From: Ramazzottius varieornatus
Taxonomy: Eukaryota > Tardigrada > Eutardigrada > Parachela > Ramazzottiidae
Length of the DNA: 64,000 nucleotides
Direction of reading: 5' to 3'
Assembly (NCBI GenBank): GCA_001949185.1
Contig: BDGG01000007.1
Location: 248,001-312,000, forward strand
Below the pieces are notes generated by a model that had not been told where the DNA came from, made no database searches, and saw only the letters and a program-made list of their open reading frames with translations. Of this stretch, positions 22,901-34,213 are shown one piece after another. The translations under genes and the position numbers were made by a program. The number at the start of each line of letters is the position of its first letter. The first letter of the stretch is position 1.

Positions 22901-23750
22901 CGCGACGGGATATGGCTGGAGGAACCACTCTTCCGACTGGCTATCCAGCATCGTCAGCTCTCATGACGCTGGTGGCTGGGAGGCTGTTGGGAACTGGTGC
23001 AGGGCTACTGAAGTCAGGTCGTGGTACACGACGTCTCAAGCTGTGGTACGGTCGGCTCAGCCCCGAATCTTGCGTGGTGGAGCTGGAAGGTGGGGACGAA
23101 GGGGTACGACGAGATGTTCCAGTGATACCGCACGCCTTCTCTTCCAACAGGTCGCGGATGAATGACGCACCATCCGGATGCTCGCTTGAGGGTCCAGAAG
23201 ACCAAGGCCGTTCACTGGACGTGTCCGAAAAGTCCTCCTCAACGTTAGTGGTGGTCGAAGGGCTGACGCTGATGGGAAATGATCTACTGACTTCTCTCTC
23301 GAAGCATTCTGCAAAGGAAAGTGACGCGCATCTAGGAATGACGCATTTCCTGGACACCTTCTCCTCGAATTTTGCTCGGTAAGGTACACGCGTAAAGTAA
23401 CTTGTAGTTTCGACGCACCTCCTGACGATGTTCCGAACAAAACTCTGGCCTTCCTCTGCTTCGCCCAGTCCCTTGTCCTCGGAGTGCTCCATCGTGAAAC
23501 TCCTCTGCTGCAGTTCCAAAGCCTGACGACAAACAATTCAGGTCCACTCGATATACCGGAAGAAAATCTTCTCCTTTACGGGATGCTACAGAGGATCGGC
23601 GACAAACAATCTAAGCAAACGTTGCGCAAACACCAGAACATCTGGAGCTGGCGCTTGGTCATTGCGAAACAGCAGGCCGGTGTGAAGTGTGAACAATGAG
23701 ACCTGTTGCTGGATGACATCACAAATGCCCTAGTATCCACAAAGAAGCAC
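19996..23750 (-). pseudogene. Divergent PIWI-clade gene, slicer residues lost, possibly a pseudogene
   Basis: PIWI proteins bind piRNAs to silence transposons. Blocks found in order on the minus strand: N-domain-like FVRNIVRRCVE (within 23519-22885); a pre-PAZ VPPAISRRVSGLDVTNLV block; PAZ exons 22816-22666 and 22581-about 22476 (TSRYNDCFYIVQGIDFELSP, like RYNNKTYRIDDIDWDQNP); ITVPIDIKQPILKALL, like the family's DIKQPVL; MID (LYINPSDDDNKKRYQLLKDA; NIVVPNVMAQIISKLSGIPR); and the PIWI domain (LPRNLLVFRGAVTHGQ, VVIDQSDV, NARKNAHHTATVYSG), ending near 19996. Catalytic Asp 1 (GID) reads GIF, and the RDG Asp reads RGA; the late His is kept. Apparent disruptions: TAG before the pre-PAZ block (~22929), a TGA near 21660, frame breaks near 20900 and at the 20424/20360 junction. 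Some could be unrecognised introns. Exon borders are approximate. Confidence 0.65.
22069..22155. mobile_element. AAGTGGCGCACG-family hairpin element
   Basis: CAAGTGGCGCACGTTTAC...GGTATGCGCCACTTGGG, followed by ATTTGCCAACGGCC. It lies in an intron of the PIWI-like gene. Confidence 0.8.
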
Positions 23751-24036
23751 AATGGAACAAGTCGCAAGCTTGTTGCACGCCATGTCAACCGATCGAACCC
23801 CGACGGAAGCAGCATTTTTAACTTCTCTTGCACAAACGAGAATCATAAAGTTTTCAGAGCAAAATTCTTATGGCTGCACAATTGTTTCCAAGAAACAATT
23901 CAACCAGGATTCTCTTCCAATTTCTTAAGATGAAAACAATTTAACTTTCTCAGAAGAAACATAGTTCAACATTCCAAAGCACTTCAGATGAACAAACATC
24001 TGATGAAAAATTAGTCTGAAAGAGAAAAGTGTACCG

Positions 24037-26603
24037 CTAACCTGCGACGACCTTTGTAGACTCTTTCACAGATTCTTTCACGGGTTCAGCTGCAGCAACT
24101 GGGGCATCCCCATCCATCGACATTATCGTATCTGCTACCTCGAAGGAACATCCTGTAGTCTGCACCACATCCTCGAGCGCCACGCCTTCGGCCAGCTCGG
24201 TTAAAATTAACCTATTATTCTCTTTGTCGACCTGGAAGACACACTTCTCTGTGATGATCAGGTCCACACAAGCCTTCCCCGTCAAAGGTAACGAACACTC
24301 GTCCAGAATCTTCGGCTCGTTACTCTTCGTCGCATGTTCCATCACGACCACAACCTAGTAAACCAACACAACACAACACAACACGTTTGACAACACTTTG
24401 GACGTAGGCAAACAAGATCGTTATTGCAAGTAACGCACTACAATAGCCTACGAAACTGAGCATAAGCGTGACTTGGGGAACAGTCTTGTCGAGTCTCCAA
24501 AGTGACGCACTCTATCGACCAGAAACACTGGAAACGTGCGCCATCCAAGGAAACAGCCTTGCGGAGCTCGTTTACACGCTTCCCAATCGACTTCTCATCT
24601 TGAATGACTGATTAGTAATACCTTTGTTCCAGCTGCCGAAGCGGAAACCAAGTCCATCGCGCCACCCATTCCTTTCACCAGCTTCCCCGGAACCATCCAG
24701 TTGGCCAGGTCTCCACGCTTGGACACTTGAAGGGCTCCCAGCATAGTCAGGTCGATGTGGCCACCTCGAATCATGGCGAATGAGTCGTCGCTACTGAAGT
24801 AGCTAGCACCCGGGACGACGGTTACGGTCTGCTTGCCCGCGTTGATCAGGTCGGGATCGACTTCATCCTTCGTAGGGTAGTTTCCTAACCCAAGGATCCC
24901 GTTCTCACTTTGGAGTCTCACGGTCATACCTTCTGGAATGTGGTTGGAAGCCAACATGGGAATCCCAATGCCTGGAAGAACGCGAAATATCACAATAACA
25001 AATAGCTTGAAAAGGAGACACAAGCTAACAAACTCGGCCAGATCGCTTTACCAAGTGACGCACGTTTTCGGTATTTTCGGCTGGCAACGTGCGCCACTTG
25101 GAAAACCGATTATGTCCAGTTTGTTTGCCAAATTGCCGGTAGCTTCGAAAATATTTCTTGCGACTCAAAAAACCAAAGTTTTTTCAAAGAAGCATCTGCG
25201 GGAGACCTCGACACCCACCTAGGTTTGCGTACATGCCATCTTTGAATTCTTTCGCCGCTCGACGAATTATCCTCTCGCGGGTAATTTCGTCCAAGTTTAA
25301 ACTGGCGCCGGCTTCTTTTGCCCTTTTCAGTGTAGTCTTTTCGATACGTTTCTCGTACTTTTCTCCTTTGATCAGACGGTGAACGAAGATACCAGGAACA
25401 TGTATGGATTCCGGATCTAACTGCCTGAAGAAAATCCGAACAAATAAATCGAAAATCCTCAGATCATCCAAAATGAACGGTAATATCTAGGCTACCCAGT
25501 TTCAACGATCTCTTCGACTTCTACGATGGCAATCTTTCCCGCCTTGCAGCATGGTGGATTGAAGTTCCTTGATGTCTTTCTAAATGCTAAGTTGCCCTGT
25601 TTATCAGCTTTCCATGCTTTAACCAAGGCAAAGTCACCAGTGATAGCTTCCTCCATGATGTATTCTCTCCCCTGGAACATTCTTGATTCTTTCTCCGGGC
25701 TTGACTCTACAATCTTCTTCCCTCCTGGACCGTACTTGATTGGTGCTCCACCACTATGCACCAACGTACCTGCAGTAGCAACAGTCAACCAATGTTCTAC
25801 AAAATCAGACACTTCCAATGGAAAATCCGCCTTAACAACGCGCCGCTTATTCCACGAAAAAACCCCTGCTCAATCTGCGCACTTCCTAGGCGAACGATGT
25901 GTAAAAACACGCCATGTGGTTTCAGGAATGAGGGTAACCTCGCTCAACTGGACGAATGAGAGCAACCTCGCTCAACTCGCGCACGAATGCATGCTCTAAG
26001 GCGCTAAAGAGCGCCGCACGCCAAGCGGGATTACACAGTCAATTTTCTGGCAGATTGTGACTTGTAAATTCAAGTTCTTGCATGAAAACGATCCTCCACC
26101 ATACCTGCAGCTGTGGGAGTGAAGAAAGCTGGAATGCCAGCTCCTCCAGCTCGCAATCTTTCCGCGAGTGTTCCCTGAGGAGTCAACTCCAGCTCCAACT
26201 CTCCATTCAGGTACTGCTGTTCGAACTCCTTGTTTTCCCCTACATAGGACGATATCATGCGCTTGATTTGCTTGGTCTTCAGAAGTAGTCCCAGGCCAAA
26301 GTCGTCTACGCCAGCGTTGTTGCTGACAACTGTCAAATCTTTCACGCCCTTCTTTACCAACGCGCCGATCAAGTTCTCTGGGATTCCACACAAACCGAAG
26401 CCACCGACTAACAGCTTCGCCCCATCTGGAATGTCTTTAACGGCTTCGGCAGGGTCGGTGAAGATTTGCGGGTCTAAGCGACGAGTACTGGTGCTAAACG
26501 AGCATGCGAACGAGGAAGACAGCGAAGGAATAGTTTCTAGGAATTCTTTTCGGTTCCGCGATGCGAAGAGGCTTGACCGACGATATCGCAGTACAGCTGC
26601 CAT
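24037..26603 (-). CDS. OXCT1: Succinyl-CoA:3-ketoacid CoA transferase (SCOT), copy 1
   Basis: A mitochondrial enzyme moving CoA from succinyl-CoA to acetoacetate in ketone-body use. Five exons: 26603-26105, 25769-25496, 25424-25219, 24971-24622 and 24354-24037, in phase, giving 548 residues. The N-terminus [19 protein letters not shown] is a basic, amphipathic import presequence. Subunit-A-type blocks: [30 protein letters not shown]. Subunit-B-type blocks: GIGIPMLA, the catalytic Glu in [39 protein letters not shown]. The C-terminus has an Ala/Val/Lys-rich extension ([19 protein letters not shown]) absent from copy 2. Introns 3 and 4 each hold a hairpin element. A paralogue lies in inverted orientation at 34214-36203. 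Confidence 0.92.
24361..24384. repeat. Short AACAC tandem repeat
   Basis: About four ACAAC/AACAC units in SCOT copy 1 intron 4, close to the acceptor on the minus strand. Confidence 0.7.
24455..24591. mobile_element. AAGTGGCGCACG-family hairpin element
   Basis: AAAGTGACGCACTC...AAACGTGCGCCATCC, with the family word CTTGTCGAGT on one side and a TTTACACGCTTCCCAA end. It is in SCOT copy 1 intron 4. Confidence 0.75.
25030..25142. mobile_element. AAGTGGCGCACG-family hairpin element
   Basis: CAAGTGACGCACGTTTTC...CAACGTGCGCCACTTGG, bracketed by CAGATCGCTTTAC and TTTGTTTGCCAAATTGCC. It is in SCOT copy 1 intron 3. Confidence 0.85.
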
Positions 26604-27546
26604 GTTCTTTCGGGTCCTTCCTAAAAAATAAATTCTCTTCTGCATGAAGGAAACATACCTGCAGACTCGGAACCCGGTCCGAGGTAATTAACAAAATGTA
26701 CATTCCGGCAGTTGCCGTTGATTGTTGATTGACAGACAGCTACTACCTCGAGTTGAGTATTGCGTTTCCGTCTATTCCACTAGCCAAGATTCCTTTTGCG
26801 AGTTGCAGATAATAACCAGAAGCTTTCCAACGACGCCTTCTCCTGTTCCGAAATGCGTAAACGGAATTATTACGATTTGCTGCAAATATGGGATGGTCAG
26901 ACATTCGCGCACGTGCATGCTGAGTCGGCTGGCTGCTATGCGTACCTTCCTTGTACTTACCTCGCGGTGATCGTACTTCAAGCTGCCATGTATTTCATTT
27001 CCCAGCGAGCGTCGTAGCTTGATCCAGGTAATGGTGATATACGACTGGAAATTTACGCTGATAGTAAAATTATTACGGGAGAAATAAACGATTTCCGCCT
27101 TCCGGTTGCCTGAGCAAGTAACTTAGTACGTAAGTGTCATGTCACACCACCCACAAACCATGTCATGTCACACGCTGACATGACAGAATGTTACTGTGAG
27201 GTTTACAGAAGAAACAAGGCTTCCGTCTTCTTCAGAGGGGTGAATCCGGGAGACCGAGGTAAATCCTATCCGTATGTAATTCAGCTTCAATCCGTGCGAA
27301 CCAGGCACAATCTAGCATTTCCAGCATTACGGAACTCGGTGCAAGCTTAGAGAAGAAAGGCGTAGAGTTACGAGTAAGCAGGTAAGCACAAAATTTCGTG
27401 TATTACATTGAAACCAATGACCATCCTCTTTGGTGTCAATCTTAGAGAAAGTGTAAAAATGTCTAGTAACAGCGTACTATGAACATGGATATTTCAGTAA
27501 CAACGAAGATATGGTAGGAAACGGACACATGTAACTTCAACAAGGT
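26604..27546. other. Intergenic, SCOT copy 1 promoter side to SmB 3' end
   Basis: No recognisable gene. Short repeats of CATGTCA/TGACATG occur around 27137-27185. Small ORFs have no supporting features. Confidence 0.4.
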
Positions 27547-28301
27547 TTACTGCCCAGGAGGTCGGAGTCCTGGCGGAGGTCCTGTGGGGCGGAATCCCGG
27601 AGGCATCCCAGGAGGTGGAGCTGACATGCCCGGAGGACGCATACCCGGAGGCATGCCTGGTGGAGCGCCAGGAAATCCAGGCGGAGGTGCACCGCGCATC
27701 ATTCCTGGAGGCATGGTGCCAGGAGCCATTACACCTGGCGGAGGTCCTCCCACACCACGAACGGGACCCTGCAATCCCGACGGAGCAATGGGTGGAGCGC
27801 CCATGCCCATACCCATGGGCATACCGCGACCCGCGGCACGGCCCATGCCCATACCAGGCATCATTCCAGGAATGGGAACACGGGGAATGGCATCCTGTAA
27901 CAAAGCAGCCAAAGTCCAGTCAATCAAGACACACAATCAACTCGTGCGTAGCATCACACAGCAAATCAACAGACAGCGTCAATCAACTCGGTAGATGAAT
28001 TAATTCAAATTTTTCTGTGATGAAGAAAGTCTACCTCGTTTGGCGGAGGGCCTTCTACCGTCATTGACACGATGTTCTCTCCACGTAGAAGGATAAACCC
28101 CAAAACACGTTTCTCCTCCCTTTCAGCCTGCTGCTTGTTCTTGGGACGAATACGGCGGAATTCTTCGCAGTCTGATAAAATGAGGTTTAAATGGCGGTCG
28201 AAAGCTTTGAATGTTCCCACGAAGCTACGAGAGTCCTGTAGCGTTACTCTCACCCGGTAGCCAATGTGAGCCTGCATCTTATTGCTCTTTCCCACAGGCA
28301 T
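27547..28301 (-). CDS. SNRPB: Small nuclear ribonucleoprotein SmB/B'
   Basis: A core Sm protein of spliceosomal snRNPs. Two exons: 28301-28035 and 27894-27547, phase 0 junction, giving 204 residues. The N-terminal Sm fold is clear: [19 protein letters not shown], then [20 protein letters not shown] (Sm1) and [16 protein letters not shown] (Sm2 with the RGENI signature). The second exon encodes a Gly/Pro/Met-rich tail with repeated PPGM and PPPG units, as in animal SmB. The intron donor is GTAGACTT. A longer in-frame ATG upstream was not used because the Sm fold starts at MPVGKSN. Confidence 0.95.
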
Positions 28302-29035
28302 GATGGAGCTTGAATGAAATCCTAGAGAAACAGCCAGTAAATTCAAAGGCGTCGTAAGAAGACAGATTGTAAACTGTAATGAACTGGCATGCGCTTTCGC
28401 CAGCCGCACACATACCTTGCGTCAAATACTGTCCCGTCGATTCCTCTGAACGCTTCACTTCAACGATTCTTCCAGTGAAAAACGGATTCCAAAGCTAGAT
28501 TCGAGGAGTGAGTCGGATGAGAAGATCGCTGACAAGAAATGGGTAGAAATCCACCATTATTTTTCCTTCGTGAACCGGCGTGGGTTGTGCAAACACCACA
28601 TGGATGCCCAAGTGTATGCGTCAGAACCTAGTGGCACGACAAAGCTAGTCCCGCAGATGGGGGTTCAACTATTGCACCGTCGATTTTTGCGTTCTCCTCA
28701 CGGTAGAGCTAGAGGTTCTTCCCCATCCCCGGCTGGAAGATTTAGTATCTTCCGTTCTAGGACGGGAACTCACAGGTCTATTCAACTTCAAGGTACAAAA
28801 AATCGTTTTACTGTGTTCTCTGTCGAAAGACTTCTAAAGGAAACAAAAGTATAAGAAACAGCTGCAACCGATAATAGGACACCCTCGAAAGATTCTTCCC
28901 ATTTCCAAAAAGAAAAAAAAAGAAGCAAGGATAACCCATTACCACAACAAAACCCAAATCAGAAGCTAAAGAAATTTTATAATCTCAGACCCAACTACTC
29001 TCAAAGAAAACTCGGAAATGTCCCACACAAACTCC
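28302..29035. other. Intergenic, SmB upstream to RRM gene 3' end
   Basis: A 94-codon plus-strand ORF at 28570-28854 shows no domain. No RNA gene or repeat was recognised. Confidence 0.4.
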
Positions 29036-30577
29036 TTATTGAACAGTCACGGGCACAGCCACCCTCGGTACTCGCATATCTCCAGCTCCACTTCCGGGTT
29101 GTCCCTTATCCGTCGCTGAAGAAGAGTTGTTGTTTCCTCCCGCAGTCACGGGCTGCCTGTTGTCTCCAGCACCACCCATCTGGTTGTTGCTACCTTGGTT
29201 CTGACCCTGGTTTTGGTTCGAGGAAGAGTGGTTCTGTACGTGGGACTGGTTGCTGTTATCACCCTGACTCTGTTGCGCACCCAGCAGCTGGTGCTGACCA
29301 CCGGAACCCTGACCGTTGCTGTTCTGCAGGTTATTTCCACCACCGTTCTGTTCGTTGCTGTTGTTGTTGTTTCGTCCCTGGGACAAGCCACGTCCTCCAC
29401 GGTTATTGCGGCCCCGACCATGGCGTCCACCGCGTCCTCCACGACCACCGTTACCGCTACCATTACCACCGTCGTTGTTTCCTTGGTTGTTACCACCTTG
29501 CTGGTTGTCGTTGTTGTTATTCTGGTTTTGGTTCTGGCTGTTATCGTTGTTTGACTGTTGCGCCTGGTTATTGTTATTTTGTTGTTGGCCATTCTGTTGG
29601 TCATTCTGATTCTGGCCGCCGTTGTTGTTATCGCCAGAGTTATTGTTGTAGTTCACGCCGCGGTAGACGCGTCCACCTCGGCGACCTTCGCGTCGTCCAC
29701 CACGGAAGCCTCCTCGACGACCTCGACCGTCGTTGTTACCGTTTCCTCCATTGTTATTTCCGCCGTTGTTGTTACCATCGTTGGTGTTGTTGTTATTGTT
29801 GTATGGGAAGGTGTTGTTGAAGTTCTGGCTGTTGGTGGCGTACACTGGAAAACAGAGAAACCGTAACTCAACTTCACCCTTACCGCCAAGGTTTGCAGGT
29901 GCATGCAACACCTGCGCGATGCACCTGTATCAATCAGCTGTCGGCTGCCCACTGCCCGAAAACTGCTGACGCGAAGCCAAATTCGTAATTTTAGACCCGG
30001 CTGTCCCATACAAGCTAGCTTCGCACCCGGGTACAAATAAACGTAGATTAAGAATATATACGTCGCTTGTTCCATGCGCCGGTTGATCCGGGCATGGCTG
30101 CGAACACTCAAGCACAGTAATACCATGTCAGCCTACCGGAAGTGCCTTACCCGAGGAAGAGTCACCTTGGTAACCACCTTCCTCCTGGTTATTACAGTAA
30201 GAGTTGGGGCCTTGTGTGGCATTGCCGCCTTGCTGGTATCCACCGCCATCCTGGCCATCGCCACCGGACTGCTGGCCTCCGTTCTGACACCAGTTGTTCT
30301 GGCCTCCTCGGCGCTGCCCACCACCTCCGCGTCCCCCTCGTCCAGCGAAGCCACCACGAGGATAGAAGCGGGCTGCTTCGACGACGATCTCTTGGTCCCC
30401 AAAGACGTTACCGTTCAGGCCAGCGATGGCTGCTCGGGCTGCTTCCGCGTCGTAGATGGCGACGAAGGCAAAGTCACGCACAGCGGTGGCGCGCGAGACA
30501 CAACCGTACGTCTCGAAGATCTGCACTAGGTCCGACAGACGATAGCCATTGGGCAGGTTACCCACATAGATCTGCAT
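29036..30577 (-). CDS. RRM protein with RGG boxes and an Asn/Gln/Gly-rich tail
   Basis: Two exons: 30577-30151 and 29844-29036, phase 1 junction, giving 411 residues. Residues 1-70 form a single RNA recognition motif: QIYVGNLPNGY is RNP2-like and DFAFVAIYD is RNP1-like, similar in layout to RBM4/lark-type RRMs. An RGG region follows (GGFAGRGGRGGGGQRRGG). The remainder is low complexity, dominated by Asn, Gln and Gly, with a second basic RG patch (RGGFRGGRREGRRGGRV) and a third (GGRGGRHGRGRNNRGGR). Such tails often phase-separate or form prion-like assemblies in RNA granules; this is inference from composition. The ortholog was not identified, so no symbol is given. Confidence 0.85.
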
Positions 30578-31398
30578 GATGGAAGGTTAGGGTAGGGTGA
30601 AGATAATGACAAAACGAGAACACGAATCTGGAACAAAGAGGAAAATCCAAGAGTGAAAACTGGCTAGAAAAATGCGGATGCAAAGAGCGAGATCCCACCT
30701 AAAAAGTGGGATCCTGTCGTGTTGACGACGATGATTGTTGCCAAGGACGATCAGCTGGAACAGGAATTAGCAATTGTAGTACCGAGCAAACAGAAGAATG
30801 GAATTTGGGATGAGAAATGCAGAAGTGAAATTCGGGATAAGAAATCCTTTCGAAATTCAAAAATCAAAATGGAAGAAGAAAATTACTGCGAGTGGTGTAT
30901 GACATAAGCCAGCGCGCTGAATGAAAGCTTAGAACCCCTTCAGAAGAAAACAATGGTCAACTGGGCCGGTTTCAGAATGCAGGAAACTTCGATCCTTGGA
31001 CGACACGTCACATTTTGCCGGCGTTCTTGAATGAAAACTTGATTCAGCAGGTCTTACGTAACAAGCAGAAGGAAGATATCAAAGCCAGAAACGACTTCAT
31101 ACGAGAGACCAAACGCCAAACTGAAGATAACTTCGATAACGAAACGATAACTTTCTAAGCTGTTGTCGTTCGAAGAACCCTGCGCGCTTTGAACGACCAC
31201 GCTTAAGGAAAAGCTCAGCCCGTTTTCTGATTTTCCGCAGGGGAGAACCACGAGACAACAGCAATATGCAATATGATTTACCGTGAAAGAAATGGTTGAC
31301 GTCATCAGTTTCTCTACCACAATCACAGCAAGTTCAACAACTCAGTCAAGTGGTGCAGCCGGTGTCTCACCGATATAATATCGTTCAAACCACTATCT
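30578..31398. other. Intergenic, RRM gene promoter side to BTBD 3' end
   Basis: It contains a perfect 8-bp hairpin, GATCCCAC...GTGGGATC, at 30691-30713, about 115 bp upstream of the RRM start codon. No recognisable gene is present. Confidence 0.4.
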
Positions 31399-33547
31399 TC
31401 ACACGAGACAAAATATGAGGCTGGGAATTTGGCCTTCTGAGAGTGACGTACCATTCTGGCTGTCGGGTGAGTCGCTGTACAAGAAAGTGCATGCAGATTC
31501 TGTTTGACCAGCCACCACGGTTGAAATCTTGGACGAACCGTGCATTCCTCGGAACGTTGGCGGACCCTGTTGAACAATCATCAAACTGAGCCATGTTCAC
31601 GGATATTCGAATTCGAAGAGCTTGTCGGAGTCTCACTTCGAAAAGGACAGAGATGGAGTAGGTGTTTCCAGCTCGAACCATCACGGGCTCCTTGAACAGC
31701 ACCCGAAAGATAGTTTTACTTCCGTCCGTCTGTAGTTCCGTCGTCTGATGTAGCAGTGAGGATCCGCTCTGGGTATCTGTCTTGATATCAATTACGATCG
31801 CGTACGTTGTGGAGCCGTCGTTACCTCCGTAAATTCCACAACCCAGTAAAGCGATGTCATGATCCACAGAAAATCTGAAAAGAGTTCGCAGTCACGTCGA
31901 TAAGCAGTTTCCCCAACACTTCGGACGTACCGTATACAGTCCGCGCCACCGCCATAACCCCAACTTCCTCCTACTTCGGTAAAGCGTGTAACGGTGTACT
32001 CTTGTCCACAAGGACCTCGTCGGGGCGTCGCCGAGAATGGGATCTCTGGCTTGTTGGCCGCAAACATGTGGAGGAACAGATCGCGGGTTTCTTCAGCGGT
32101 CAGTACATCACTCTGGAAGAAAACACTGGTGGAGCTTGATCCACAAAGTAAAGAAATGGGTACCTTACTTGACCTGGACCATTGGCAAATTCTTCGACGC
32201 TCATCAGCGGAAACCGAATATCGAACAGCGCCGCGCCCATCATTTTCCGCCGGTTCAGTGAGTTAATCTCTAGCTCCCGCCGTTCACTTTCCGAATCCGC
32301 CCATCTACAAAAACACTGCTGTTCTCCTTCCCAGGCAAATACATTTTGAATAGAAGAAAAAGATCTTAGATCCTAGAAACGAGGGAAGTTCACTAACCGG
32401 ACAAGGCTGTTGAAGAGCTCGAGTTCTCGCGCAGATAGTCCGTCGCGCTGAAGGACCATGCGCAACAATTGAAAGCTGATGTGATGGAACTCTTTGGTGC
32501 TGATGACAGAATGGGTGCATCTGTCGATCAAGTCCAGGCACTGATCGACCAGCTCCGGCTCTTCCGATTGTTGAGCCTGAGGAAACCAAATTATTTCTGC
32601 GTACAAATTGGGAGGATGGCAAACGAACTAGATCATTTTCTCAGATGGCGCATCAGTCCATTGCTATTGGCTGAAAGCTTGCGCCACTGGGGATCAAGCC
32701 CATGCGCGATTCGTTCGCTGACGTCCCAACTATCATTCGGTATTATTTTCTTCTACTGGACCTGTTCGAGAACGACGAAGACATTTTCGGGTCTAGTATT
32801 CTTCCGCAAGAAGTCCACACAAGCGCCTTGAAGTTGCGGCATGGTGTATTTCTTCGCGGCATACAAGGTCGGCATGACTGTCTCATCATCAATGCCACTT
32901 ACGTCGTCTGTGTACACAAACCTGCCAATTACGCAGTTCACCAAAGTCAAATTTAGATTTGTGGAATGTAATATCTAGGACCGGTGCGTACATACCGTAA
33001 TAGGTTCCGGAAGGCGGCGGGCTCAATGTCAGGCAGATGAACATCCTGTCCATCGGCAACCTGCCGCGTCGGTCCGAAAAACATGGTCTCGAAAACTGGG
33101 CTTCCCATAGCCAGTAAAAACCTATGGAAAACATAACATTCGGAACAGTCCATTGAAAAGCTCGTGTCTATATATCGATATCGCTTACCTGTGCGCGGGT
33201 ATTTCTCGTTGCATGATGCCTTTCCCCACGATGAAAACCACGTCGCTCAAAGCTTCGTTGTTTTCCAGCAGGAACTGACTTCGGTCCAGCAAGCTCGATC
33301 GCTCGCATTGCCAGTTGGGTGTTGGAGTTCCAGGTCGAACAGCAGGTTCCGGTATTTGGAGTCCTTCCTCGGCTCCGTCACCTTCTTGGTCGGTTGAAGG
33401 GGCTTGGACAAAGACATTGTCCACTTCCTCTGTACTAACCGATCCCATGATGCGTTGCTGGCGAGGAAGTCGACCTGGAACAGAATCAACGGTGAGAAAG
33501 CCTGGAGCATCGGCTTTCAACGTGGACTTGGGCTTCTTTAGCGACAT
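31399..33547 (-). CDS. BTBD: BTB-BACK-PHR protein, BTBD1/2/3/6 family
   Basis: A likely cullin-3 ubiquitin-ligase adaptor. Eight exons: 33547-33189, 33121-32996, 32921-32762, 32576-32398, 32304-32169, 32112-31931, 31874-31637 and 31566-31399, all in phase, giving 515 residues. After a ~95-residue variable N-terminus comes the BTB domain (LLENNEALSDVVFIVG, IPAHRFLLAMGSPVFETMFFG, YTDDVSGIDDETVMPTLYAAKKY). BACK follows (ACVDFLRKNTRPENVFVVLEQ, QCLDLIDRCT). The C-terminal PHR domain (PRRGPCGQEYTVTRF, DHDIALLGCGIYGG) ends with NGTSLSEGQIPSLIF, the family's usual terminus. Intron 3 carries a hairpin element and its donor is GTCCAG, weaker than the others. Confidence 0.92.
32610..32699. mobile_element. 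AAGTGGCGCACG-family hairpin element
   Basis: CAGATGGCGCATCAG...AAAGCTTGCGCCACTGGGG, with a GGCAAACGAACTAGATC end. It is in BTBD intron 3. Confidence 0.75.
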
Positions 33548-34213
33548 TAGCGAAGCGGCAAGGAGGCATGAGGAACCTTACTGTAGAAGAAGGAGCACTG
33601 AACACGTGAGTGCATTAAGCCAAACGAGTAGATGCTGAAGCTCTGGTATCTTTTACCTGTAGTATCTTTAAAGACCTGAGTCAGCTAATCATACATCCAG
33701 GACCGTGGTTTCACGAAGGTTTGCCGACATAGCCACGATGAAGCAAACTTCCATCGGAAATGATTCGGAATCGCACCAGTTGGCGGTCTGACAAGAAGAG
33801 AAAGACTTGTACTTGCGGCTTATACTCGGTGGCTGGTTTAGTACGAAGTCGTACCTTCTTCACGTGGTATTGTACACTGTTCGGGGCTTCGAGCAGTACA
33901 TTAATTGTTGATTGAAGAGATTGCGGGCGAAAGCGCAGTACCACAGTTCGACAAGCACAAGAGCAGCATGACGTCATATTTAAATATTGTGCGACTCTTT
34001 TAACAGAGAACCTACGATACCAACTTGTTCTTATGATGTCAGGGTGTTCTTGTGAGTATCGACTTGTGCTAGTGCGCTTTCGCTCGCAATATCTGTATTA
34101 ATTAAAGTAAAATTGTGCTGCTTCGCATTCTCTAGGTTGCTCCCAGTTCTCTGATATTCCGTCCACTGTATAGCATGGAAGTTTCGCGAGTTACAATAGG
34201 GACTGTATGTAAA
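33548..34213. other. Divergent intergenic region, BTBD (-) and SCOT copy 2 (+)
   Basis: 666 bp between start codons. A minus-strand 88-codon ORF (33975-33711) is open but has no recognisable domain; it may be 5' UTR of BTBD. An in-frame ATG at 34175 could lengthen the SCOT presequence. Confidence 0.45.

Noticed and set aside
27584..27998. Plus-strand Gly/Pro-rich ORFs opposite SmB exon 2
   Set aside because: Mirror of the Pro/Gly/Met repeat on the minus strand, which continues a proper Sm domain.
29195..29866. Long plus-strand ORFs rich in Val/Leu opposite the RRM gene
   Set aside because: They are the reverse complement of Asn/Gln/Gly codon runs; the spliced minus-strand frame has a real RRM.
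33711..33975. 88-codon minus-strand ORF upstream of BTBD
   Set aside because: No recognised domain; position fits BTBD 5' UTR or promoter, so not called a gene.
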